This document shows, piece by piece, positions 12,101-24,100 of a DNA stretch of 64,000 nucleotides (position 1 is the stretch's first letter; the number at the start of each line of letters is the position of its first letter). Made by a program: the position numbers and the translations under genes. This DNA is from Sipunculus nudus. Its lineage: Eukaryota; Annelida; Sipuncula; Golfingiida; Sipunculidae. The notes under the pieces were generated by a model, which was given only the letters and a program-made list of their open reading frames with translations, was not told the origin of the DNA and did not search any database. The DNA lies in NCBI GenBank assembly GCA_026874595.1, contig CM049307.1, positions 27,194,362 to 27,258,361 on the forward strand. The letters run 5' to 3'.

Positions 12101-15100
12101 AGACTACTTCACGTTTTAGCTGGATTTCCAAATCCGCTCAGCTCTCCTTTCATTAAGTCAGTGCTCTTAAAAGGGGTCAAGCATACTCTTGGGGACTGTC
12201 AGCAATCAAAGTTACCCATAACTACAGAAATATTGCGCAGACTCTTTAAAATATTGGATTTTACAACACCTCTTGATATATGTTTCTGGACAGCTTGTTT
12301 ATTCGGGTTCTTTTCTTTTCTTCGCAAATCAAATTTCCTATGCCTAAGTGATAAAGCCGTTTCTCAAGCATGTGTGCGCAGGCGAGATATAACATTTTCG
12401 TTAGATGACGAGGTTGTTCATGTTTACAATACAAAGACTATTCAGTACAAACAGAGAGTGCTAGTGGTACCTTTGCCGCGTATTCAGAAATCTCCGCTGT
12501 GCCCAGCACAAGCACTTATGCTACTGTTCAAATTGACACCTGCTTCAGATAATTCTCCAGTGTTTCAGTATGGATTGGGGTCTCACAAACGAGTGCTAAC
12601 GTACAATGTGTTTCTCAGTCGACTTAAAACGGGGTTGCAGCACATAGGCTTTGATCCAGCTCAGTATGCCTGGCACAGCTTCAGAAGGGGGGGGGGGGTG
12701 TGACCTTGGCTCTAAAAGCGAACTTGCCTACGGAATTAATAAAACGCCATGGAGACTGGCACAGTGTTGCCTATCAGTGATATCTGGACCCTTCTTTCAG
12801 TGAAAGATGTCAAGTTGCGAAGGCTCCCTTTTCTTGCAGTCACGCGTTGATAGTTGGGGGGGGGGGGGGTCCCACTACGATTTGGGGTGTTTTGGGATGT
12901 ATTTTATATTGTGAGCCTTCGGGCTGGTATTCACGAGAACCAAACGGGTTGCGGTTCTCAGGCTTAAATAAAATCCTGGTATACCCCAGATTGTTTTTGT
13001 GTGTGAGTATCTGAAATTAACTTGACATCCTAGAAGATTCATGAAAAGTCTCCAAGGAAACCTGAAATTAGATCTCTCTTACTCATACCATTTAAGCTAT
13101 GGTGCTCAAAAGTGCCCTCAAAACAATTTAAAGTTTAAACAAAAGCAGGGCACAAATCATAAACATTGGACCTAGAATCTTCCAATTTGACATCCAGGGA
13201 GGTCCATAAAATGTCTCCTTGCAAACTTGAAATTATAGGTGTCTATAACTCGTATTTTCCAATTTATGCGGCATGTTTGAGCACCTCAAAAAATAATGCA
13301 AAATACATATAAATTGGGAGATTCTTCAGAAATTGGTGAAAGGATTGTCTTAAAATTTGGTGTGCTTATGCGTCTTAATGAACTTAAGCTAACTTGCATG
13401 AATGATAGTGCCACCTACATTATCTTAATTAGTTCCCTATGCAAGGACATATTGTCAACATATCAGTCGGCTGAGCAACATGACCCATGGGTCACTTGTT
13501 AGAAATGTTGTTACAGTTAGAAGTGATAATAATGAGGATTATAGCTATAAAAATAATGTCTGTATTTAAAGTAAAATAAAAATTTATTAGAGCCAAATAT
13601 TGTAGGAGAAAAATTATGAAAAAAATATAAATCTGAGAACCAGGTACAGTAATGATGGCCCAAAAGGGTGCACTATGGCTGCATGCTTTGAGTTAAACTT
13701 TGTATGAATTGCAGCAAGGCATTGAAACAGTTTTTATACATGACTCTTGTAAAGTATGTATTTTAATATCAAAGGTCTTCTATCTTTTGTCAATGATGTT
13801 CTGATGGTGATGTATTTTATGACTGGTGTGATTATCTTCCAGAGGTGCCGCCCCCTTTGTACAACAGTCTTACAGCCCTGCCCCTGTTCAGCCTGCCCCA
13901 GCAGCTTCATTCCCAGCCTACCAGCCTAAGCCAGCCCAGCCAAGCTTCCAAGCTAAGCAGGTAAGCTCACCATAATATATGTTACAACAAGAGACCCAGG
14001 GGTCTAATGTTCACTCTGTGAGTTACTGTGCATGATGGTGGGTGATTAAAAAAGAAAACAAGTGAATGTGAAAAAAAACATTAATTCCTATTCAAGTGGA
14101 CAGTGTTCTATTGCACAAGATAGGTGGCTCGACCTGTCTGGTTTAACAGAAAACTTTCCAAGATGGATGCACATGCCAATTTCAGACCAATGCTCCTGAG
14201 ATACAAGCAATTTTCACCCACAGCAAATGTAGCTCAATACAGGTGGCGCCACCTGCAGGTCAAAATCATTTAGCAGTCACATGATCAATATTCCTATGAA
14301 ATTATTATACTGAAGGCTGCAGCAGTTCCTAAGATATTTGGTAATAGACAATACATCATGTATGGAATCACCATCAAGTTGCCAAATTTTGCGATCTACA
14401 CAATTTGAAGTTCTGTAGAGATGCCATCTTGAAAATGACTTGACTGAATTTATACTCAAATTATTCCACTTCCTCTAAGGAACTTTTGCCTATGATATGA
14501 AGGCCACAATATTAATACTTTATGACTTATCTTGGAAAAAGCGGAAAAGACTATTACAACCAGCAGAAAGTAGGTCAACACAGCTGGGGCCACCTGGAGG
14601 TCAAAATCATTTAGCAGTCACATGATCAATATTCCTGTGAAATTAGAAACTGAAGGCTGCGACAGTTACTAAAATATTTGGTAACAGACAATACATCATG
14701 TGTGGAAACACATCAAGTTGCCAAATTTTGCTATCGACACAATTTAAAGTTCTGTAGAGACGCCATTTTGAAAATGACTTGACTGAATTTATACTCAAAT
14801 TATTCCACTTCCTCTAAGGAATTTTTGCCTATGATATGAAGGCCACAATATTAATACTTTATGACTGATCTTGGAAAAAGCAGAAAAGGCCATTACAACC
14901 AGCAGAAAGTAGGTCAACTCAGGTGGCCCCAGCTGGAGGTCAAAATCATTTAGCAGTCACATGATCAATATTCCTGTGAAAATTTGAAACTGAAGGCTGC
15001 AGCAGTTACTAAGATATTTGGTAACAGACAATACATCATGTATGGAAACACATCAAGTTGCCAAATTTTGCGATCGACACAATTTAAAGTTCCATGGAGA

Positions 15101-18100
15101 CGCCATTTTGAAAATGACTTGACTGAATTTATACTTAAATTATTCCACTTCCTCTAAGGAATTTTTGCCTATGATATGAAGGCCACAATATTAATACTTT
15201 ATGACTGATCTTGGAAAAAGCAGAAAAGGCCATTACAACCAGCAGAAAGTAGGTCAACTCAGGTGGCCCCAGCTGGAGGTCAAAATCATTTAGCAGTCAC
15301 ATGATCAATATTCCTGTGAAAATTTGAAACTGAAGGCTGCAGCAGTTACTAAGATATTTGGTAACAGACAATACATCATGTATGGAAACACATAAAGTTG
15401 CCAAATTTTTGCGATTGACACAATTTAAGTTCTGTAGAGACTCCATTTTGTAAATGACTTGACTGAATTTATAATCAAATTTTCCCCTTCCTCTAAGGAA
15501 CTTTTGCCTATGATATGAAGGCCATAATATTTATACTTTAAGACTTGTCTTGGAAGAAGTGAGAAAGACCATTTTAGCCCACAGAAACTAGGTCAACATA
15601 GGTGGCGCCACCAAAAGCTTATTTTTGCATATTCATCCCATGATCAGTAATTCTGCAAAGTTTCATGAAGGCAGCTGCTGTGGCTGTTGAGATATTTGGT
15701 AACAGGCGGTGGACAGTTGACAGTGGACGGTGGACAGTGGACGGCAGATGCTCATGGCATAAGCTCACAGAGTGAACTAAAAATCAACCATACCTGTGTT
15801 TACTGTTGCTAAACAACTACAGTGATATTCAACATGTCTGCTTTTGCCATAAAATAATCCAAAATACACTACACATAAAATATTCAAATCTACAAGAGCA
15901 TTAATGGAATTAAGATGTAATAATGTTAACTGATTATAATTCATTTATTTTATAGTTGTTATCAAATACCTTCACCTACATTCTGTGACATCTTTTGGCA
16001 ACAGTCCTACAAGAGCATGACTGAATTAAAAGAAGATACTACTTATAAAAGGCAAATAAACATGTATGACTCTTGTTTAAATTTCACATTTAATCCAGAA
16101 CTGCTGGCACAAAAACACCTGACTTACTTGATAGCAGAACTTATGATATATTATGATGTAATACATATTGTTTTCAAGACAAGAACACATTAATTTTACA
16201 GAATTATAATCCCTCACCTAAACCGTTTGTTGCTGGAGGGGGTAACGTACCGACAGTCGTCAACAAGCAGTACAATACACCAATCAACATCTACTCGGTC
16301 GACAATGTGATGGATACGCTGGCAGGACAGACACAAGCCATGGGTATACAGTAAGTCAAATGCTGCTATATTTTACTCCTTCGTCTTATACATTTTAGAA
16401 AACAATCATTGTATCACTGATAAAACTGTTTATGAAGATTGTGTTTTCAGGCTCTTTCCACATAAAACTTATTGGGAACTTCAATACTTTCTAACTTAAA
16501 ATTTGAATTTTTAAATTTTGATTCAGTAAAAAATTTTAAATTTTGTTTTTAGACATGAAAGAAAAATGGTAGAGGAAAAACAAAAAATGGTTTTTAGATA
16601 TTGACATGTAGTGTACTATTAGAGTGTTTGCTGGATGCTTAAAATTGTGTACAATTTAAAATTAGAAATTTTTAAAAATTTAAATTGTCATTTGGAATGA
16701 ATGTGAATTTTGTAAAAACAGATGCCATTAGATAGTGCTCTGTACCAGGTTTAATATTATGTATTCTTATTCTTATATATATATATATATGGGGTCTAAT
16801 ATGCATTTAAAACAGCTTTATGTCTGATTTTAAATTAAGGGGTTTTACCAGGGATGCTGCATAAAGGTATCATTATAGAGAGTTTAGCTCTGACATCATT
16901 TAACATGATTTCAAAAGTGCGAGAAGGAAACATTAAACAGGATTCCCAGTCTGTATTTTTAAATGTTCCTGTTCGTTCAATGAGGTCATATATAATTGTA
17001 ATTTTTTAATTCAAATAAATATTATTATTGTTTATGTATAGTGGAGTTAGTATGTAAGTGTTATGCAAGTTAGAAAATATGCAGGCAAAATTCCTTCATG
17101 CATGTGTGCAATGTGGGTTATCTGTTCCGTGTAGCCTTTAAATCACTCTGGTATAAAATATTCAGGCGTCAGTAATGTGTTAGTCATCAGCTTTTGAATC
17201 TGGCTGCAACTCAAGGTCAAAACCTGTGCAGCTCATTGTGCCAGACTGTGAGTCAAGTGTCCAGCTGGTTGCCAAGGGGCTGTAGGTGTGTTGCCATGGC
17301 ACTGTGTCTGCCATCTGCTTGCCTTCTGCAATGTTATCATCCTGTAACTCATGTTTTCCAGACTGGACAGATCTCACCAGAGTTGAGGCATAGTGTTTAA
17401 TGGAAGGACTAATTCAACATTGGTTCTGTTGTTACAAAATAATTTTTAACCCATTGCTTTAGTCTTACTTACTTTGTGTATGCCAGTATATTTATATAGA
17501 TCATGTGGTATCTTTGACATTTTATAGTTATAATTATGAAAAAAGTACATGTGTACTTTCATGATATAGCATTCAGTTTTAAAATTTGCTTTAGCTGATC
17601 TCTGTATAAAGTTTCCTTGATATACACATGCACTTTATGAGTCATAAAATATTTACATATCCTTTTATTATCAGGAGGAGGTTATGGCCTCTGGATGTTT
17701 GTTTTATGTCCTGTTCACCAAAGAAATTTAAAATCGAGAGGTTTCATTAACAATTATTCTTATCATATATTACCCATCCTCCTCATTCAGAAGACAGTGC
17801 CCGGGGTCAGGACCTAGGCTAGGGGTTAAGGCATTTGGCTTTGGAGCTGAAGGTCAATGATTTAAACCCCGCTGGTGCCTCGGTGGCACAATAGTGTAAT
17901 CTTGTTGAACCTCAGAGATTTGCTTTAATGTAAAATGACAGGTTATGACTTCTGGATTATTCCTAACCCAGTGCATATAAAAACCTGAATTCCAAAGGCT
18001 TTATATTAATGTATCATTCTTATCATATGGATACCTTCATCCTCATTCAGTAGACAATGCCACCCATATAGGCCTTGGACATATCCTTAAAACAAAACTT

Positions 18101-21100
18101 CTTTAAAAATATTCAAGATATTACCAGTGTCAGGTGCTCTTATGTTTACCTTAATGGGGTCATATCATACTTTATATTTTCTGATATATTTTATAAATCT
18201 GTCTTAACTTGAGAACTGCCATGTTTAACAGTTGTATTTTATTTTCAGGGCAGAACCACCAAGTGCAGGTAGTTCAGTTGAATCCTCCGAAACTTATAAA
18301 CTTGTGCATGACAGTCAGGCTCCAGCCTCATCTCCAAGCATGCCCGCTCCCTCTCCAGCTTCCTCAAACACTAATCACAGAACATCCCCGCCCAATCAGT
18401 CTGCACGCTACGAGGATCATAAAAACACCAGGTCCCCGCCCCCACAGTCTGCACGCTACGAAGAGCATAAAAACACGAAGTCCCCACCCAAACAGTCAGC
18501 ACGCTACGAGGAACAGAATGGAGAGGAGATCCATTACCAAGGTTACACGAACCCAAACGCCCAGTCGAGAACATTCAAAATGCTGCAGGGCATGATAGAT
18601 AAGGAGGAAGGTACAGCAGTGTTTTATGGCCTTTATCTTTATGTTCTAAATTTATAAAAAGAAATGTGGTTTACATAAATAATTAGACCACAGTGCAACC
18701 CTGTTAACATTAAAAGTTTTCTGACGATCAGATTGGTACGTTTTGCTGAAGTGGTCATTTTTTGATATCAGTGTTACTTAACTAATGTCTTGTATGATAG
18801 GAAAAGAATGTGGTTAAACTGCCAACACACAGTGGTACTTGTTGATATTTACCATATGTTGAACTGAGACCATCATCAGTGGTCTTCGCAGTGATGTGGT
18901 GATCTTTACGTGAAGGTCACAGTACATTTATCATTTATAAACCACATTTGGCTGTGATAATTTTTTTTGTCAACTGATCACAAAGCATTATAGAGAAGTA
19001 CCAACTATTAAACATACTTGAAGACATATTCAAGAATTAATAAAGTGGTTAAACATGACCTGTAAAGCCTGCCCTACTGTGTGGTACCCAGAACTATCTG
19101 ATATTGTGGTTGGCTTTTTGTTCACAGAGATTTCAAATTTGGGATATTTGGGAAAGGGATATTATCATAAAAATAAAACCTTAATGAGTAAGATGCCCCT
19201 ACTACACAGGTGAAGTCATTTATACTGTAGGTTCATTAAATGGCACCTTTTATACATCATCTTTTCTTTTAATATCACAAGACAAAATTTTGACATCATG
19301 AACGTTAAAAGATCTTTTTGTTATCCATAAGTCGAAGATTGATCATATTAATAACATTAGATCTTTCATTATTATCTGCCTGCAATAAAAAAAATCTACT
19401 CATTCCACCTTGGATCCATCTCAAATTATAAAGATTTTTTTTTTAATAAATCATACAATAAAGGACACGCCCATTGTGTAGTTTACCGTATGAGATTGCA
19501 GGAGTTGTACCCTCGCGAAACTTTCATATTGCAAAATTTTAAGCTTGTGAATGTGAAGCCAACCACAGGGAGGAGGGACAGTCCCAGTTCATTGGCCATG
19601 GATCTACCTCAAAATCATGTCTCACACAAACAGCCTGGGACATTTTGGTACGGGATAGTTTGATTTAATAAAAGCATAAAACATGGCAGATATCACATGA
19701 TGTCATGTTTTAAGTCTGCTTGCATTACTGTGGAAGTGGTCAATTTGGCGTGTCTGAATTTTCGCGCATTTTTATGCCCCCGCCACAAAGTGGCCGGGGC
19801 ATATAGTTTTACCCATGTCCGTCATTCCGTCCTTCCTTCCTTCCGTCATCCCGAAATCAAACAGTTGTACGAACTTTTTTCGCAATGCCTTCAGATATTG
19901 GCCTGATTTTTGGTGTGTGGGTAGATATAGACCAGTAGATATGGCGTTTCGTCCCGGTTGACCTACTTTTGACCGTTTTACGGCTCCTAAACTTAGAAAA
20001 TTTCATGAAAAATAGAAATTTTCATGACAAATACACATGTATAGACTTTTTTTCGCAATGCCTGCAGATATTGGCCTGATTTTTGGTGTGTTGGCAGATA
20101 ATGACCAGTTACAGATCGAGTTCGGGTTTCGTCCCAGTTGACCTACTTTTGACCGTTTTACAGCTCCTGAACTTAGAAAACTTCATGAAAAATAAAAATT
20201 TTCATGACAAATACACATGTACGACTTTTTTTCGCAATGCCTGCAGATATTGGCCTGATTTTTGGTGTGTAGGCAGATAATGATCAGTCACAGATCAAGT
20301 GGCGTTTCGTATGGGTTGACCTTTTTGAACGTTTTAAGCCTCCTTAACTTAGAAAATTTCATGAAAAATATAAATTTTCATGACAAATACACATGTATGG
20401 ACTTTTTTTCGCAATGCCTGCAGATATTGGCCTGATTTTTGGAGTGTGGGCAGATATAGACCAGTTACAGATCAAGTTCGGGTTTCGTCCCAGTTGACCT
20501 ACTTTTGACCGTTTTACAGCTCCTGAACTAAGAAAACTTCATGAAAAATAAAAATTTTCATGACAAATACACATGTACGACTTTTTTTCTCAATGCCTGC
20601 AGATATTGGCCTGATTTTTGGTGTGTAGGCAGATAATGATCAGTCACAGATCAAGTGGCGTTTCGTATGGGTTGACCTTTTTGAACGTTTTAAGCCTCCT
20701 TAACTTAGAAAATTTCATGAAAAATATAAATTTTCATGACAAATACACATGTATGGACTTTTTTTGCAATGCCTGCAGATATTGGCCTGATTTTTGTAGT
20801 GTGGGCAGATATAGACCAGTTACAGATCAAGTTTGCGTTTCGTCCAAGTTGACCTACTTTTGACCGTTTTACGGCTACTGAACATAGAAAATTTCATGAA
20901 AAATATAAATTTCATGACAAATACACATGTACAGACTTTTTTTCGCAAAACCTGCAGATATTGGCCTGATTTTTGGTGTGTAGGCAGATAATGACCAGTT
21001 ACAGATCGAGTTCACATTTTGTCCCAGTTGACCTACTTTTGACCATTTGACTGCTCCTGAACATAGAAAGTTTCATGAAAAATAGAAATTTTCATAACAA

Positions 21101-24100
21101 ATGCATATGTACAGACTTTTTTTCCTCAATGCCTGCAGAAACCACCCTGATTTTTTATGTGTGGGCAGATAATGACAGTTACAGATTGAGTTCGCGTTTC
21201 GTCCCGGTTGACCTACTTTTGATTGTTTTACGGCTCCTAGGCTCCTAAACACGGAAAATTTCATGAAAGACAGAAATTTTTATGGAAAATGCACATGTAT
21301 GGACTTTTTTTCTCAATGCCTGCAGATACTGGCCTGATTTTTGGTGTTGCTTGATAATGACCTGTAACAGATCGAGTTTGCATTTTGCCCTTGTTGACCT
21401 ACTTTTGACCATACGACACCTTTTTCAAAATTTAACAAATGTTTCCTATTTGCCCCAGGCGGGGGCATTTGTGTCGTTCCGCCACATCTAGTTCATTTTA
21501 TAGCATAAGCGCAGATTTAATTTTAGAGCAAATCTGTATGTAGGGTAATAAATTGTGTGTCAATTTATAAAAATTTTTATAAAAAAAGGTTTGCAACATA
21601 ACCTACATCCAATGCACCTAACAACATTTGTGTGACCACTTACATGCAAAAGGCAGACTGGTCGAGTACCGTGACCGCAAGGTGTGAATAATACGTAATT
21701 AATCAGGACTAGTCATGTTTGATGATGCAATATCGCACTGCAGCCAGCTACATTGTTTGACATCTGAGTAATTTGTAGAATTTCTCTACAACAACAACTG
21801 TGATTATACTAACCAGAAGCAGCCAACTATGTCCAAACAACAAAGGGAACTGACAACAGTCACAGGTTGCTCTAAGCTCAGTCATACTTCAAAGCTATGG
21901 GAAGGGTTAGGGGTGTCTTAAAAGCCTACTTATTGTTTCACAGTTGTTTCTACAAATCACTATAAATGAGAGGGGTCTTTCTCGAGAAGTCACTTGCTAA
22001 GAACTCTTATGATAACATGACTACCCTAATATTCTGGTTGAAGAACCCTCAACTCAAGTGACCATGTGTAGTAGTGAGCCAGTACTCACCAAGTACGGAG
22101 ATTGACTTGTCACGCCGGAAACGTCTGTCTTCAGTAGGTGGTCGTCAGTCCGAGGTGGGTTCTTGGTTCAATCTGACGTCTCTGGTCTCTTCTCGTCTCA
22201 CTTCACATGGCACACCAAAAGCCAGAGGTGCTCCTGGCAATTCGTGGAGACTAACGGACGAGACTTTTGTCCACACATGCTTGGGGGGATTACAAGACCC
22301 ACATGACTGTGTGTCAGGCAAGAACGCTGTAATCTTCCGAACGATCGCTTCGGATTTACGTGTGTTCTTATTTTTGCGCAAATCTAGCTCCTGCTAAAAG
22401 CGCGAAAATTAAAACCCCCCTAACAAAACCACTTCCACAGTATCTTTTCACTCTTAACTACACAGAGCTTTTTAGTTTTTTATTACAGCTTTGTGAGTTA
22501 GTATATTGGACCTTTAATTTTGGATTGTTATTATTTATTTTACTTTATTTGACAGTGAGTTTATTTGGTAATTTAATATTATGTTCATATGAAGCAAAAT
22601 TGGACATTTTAAACTGATAAAATGCCCAGATTTACATTATTAGGAACAAATTTCCATCGCTTTAAGTATCTTAAGGTAGTGCAGTTTGTTTGATACCTAT
22701 ACCATTTCTGTTGTAAAAATCATCATTCACATGTAGAAAAAATTGAAATTGTAACCTGTATTATTATGAAATTTTACATTTTTTGCATGACATCCTTTTT
22801 ATAAGTATTAATATGAGTGCAGTTTTATGAGTGTTTTACTTATTATTTTGTTCTCTACACATTATTTGCATGTGTTTTGCATGTGTTTTGCTTGCAGACT
22901 TGCCCACCTCTTTTGCTGTTGGCACCCCACCCAAATCTAAAACCCCAGAGAGTGTGGTCATACAGAAACAGGAGAACATGCCTACAGTGAAGGCGGTCGT
23001 AAACTCTCAGTATAACACTCCCATCAAAATGTACTCACAGCAGAACATCGAGGAATCATACACCGTACAGACCGCAGACCTGGATAATGCAGACTCCGGG
23101 TAATACCCTTGTGTGACTGGTACTTGTCAGCGTGTGGGATTGCGAGTTGTAGTTGAGCATGTGCAACAGATTCATTGTCTAGTTTGTCATCTGTCTCCGT
23201 CTGAAATTTAGCATTTTATACTAAACAACAAAACCATGATAACAGGCATCATGAAAGGTTTATGTAAATTATTCATGTCTCCTTGTATGACTTATTTGAC
23301 TTATCTCCTTATTTGTGTCAGAGAATTTACACTAATAAATCTACTTTGATATTTATCATACTCTCAAGTTTATCAGGGTAGGGAATTCTTTTGTGAGTCA
23401 CTCTTTCTTAATTTATACTTCACAGGTATATTATTTTATAGTAGCAGTACACTATTGTACATGTTAAATATTTTTCAAATGCTTAAGATTTATCAGAAAT
23501 ATATTGACAGTGGCTTGGTCAGTGTGAGTTAAATTCATGACCTTGAACTTTCACCATGACCTTGACCTTGTGTTTCAGGTGCACAGCCTCCATGGAGGAG
23601 GTAATTAGTTTTGTAGTCCAGGCATGTAACATGCATCGTTTCCTTGGTTTCATGAAGTTTATTTTACCTCAAGATCCCATTTTGTTTTGGTTTTCTGAGT
23701 CTAAAACTATATGTTTATTTTATATTTGGTCAAGTTTGGTTTGAAATGCAATGTATTGTTTTATTATTTAAAGTTGATTTCATGCATATTTGCATGACAT
23801 TCTTAGGTCTGTGAAATTGTTGTGTGTGTGTGTGTGTGTGTGATTTAACTGTATATTTTGAAGTAGACACTTATTAGGTTGACTAAGCATACACATAACT
23901 GTTGGATTGCTGTAGTTTGAGCATTGACTGTATGGCATGAAGTGAAGACTGTCTTGTTTTGTTTGTGTTGATCATTGTTTTTGACCATTCCTGACTGGTG
24001 TGACCTACAGTGTCTTATTTCCGATATCACAGATTACAAAAAGTACCGTTTATGATCCAAAAGTCTACGCTTATCAGAACCAACACAAGTGTTTGTAAGA

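Larger units (their letters stand above)
11058..13020 (+). mobile_element. Broken DIRS-like tyrosine-recombinase retroelement
   Basis: The repeat unit of the host element breaks off at 11057 and resumes at 13021. Between lie, in order, a CCCH zinc-finger gag-like frame, a decayed reverse-transcriptase start (about 11610-11840), and a tyrosine-recombinase frame (about 11882-12850). Reverse transcriptase plus tyrosine recombinase instead of a DDE integrase is the hallmark of DIRS-like elements. Most of the reverse transcriptase and RNase H is missing between about 11840 and 11880. A 220-bp tandem duplication and three long C or G runs lie inside. The near 3' end (12915-12960) carries short inverted motifs (GAGAACC / GGTTCTC). 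The element is not capable of autonomous movement. Confidence 0.65.
9582..13501 (-). mobile_element. Hairpin-ended (Helentron/HINE-like) element, interrupted twice
   Basis: Read on the - strand it begins at 13501 with AACAAGTGACCCATGGGTCA plus a CTCAGCCGA palindrome. It ends at 9582 with a hairpin (AGCTCAGATGACTT / CAGTCAGCTGAGCT) followed by AATAA. A GTCC-rich microsatellite lies at about 9630-9670, next to the hairpin. The core is tandem copies of a unit containing CAGGGCACAAATC (9671, 10883, 13146) and AGGTCCATGAAA. The copies are interrupted by two later insertions, a related element at about 9971-10848 and a DIRS-like retroelement at about 11058-13020. No protein is encoded by the element itself. 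Assignment to Helentron-type non-autonomous elements rests on structure only. Confidence 0.65.
16351..18248. other. Intron with a SINE candidate and direct repeats
   Basis: No exon is seen. A TA run lies at about 16770-16791. A tRNA-like SINE candidate lies at 17806-17940 between two copies of a 130-bp direct repeat, both listed separately. Open frames on both strands at 17180-17400 overlap each other and show no domain. Confidence 0.5.

Noticed and set aside
22074-22397. Overlapping 107-codon (+) and 78-codon (-) frames
   Set aside because: No domain or splice support. Both strands are open, which is typical of a CpG-richer non-coding stretch.
23579-23600. Possible 22-nt exon between GTGTTTCAG and GTAATT
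   Set aside because: It would leave in phase 0, while the next real exon (24273) needs phase 2. The frame would break, and no family motif is encoded.
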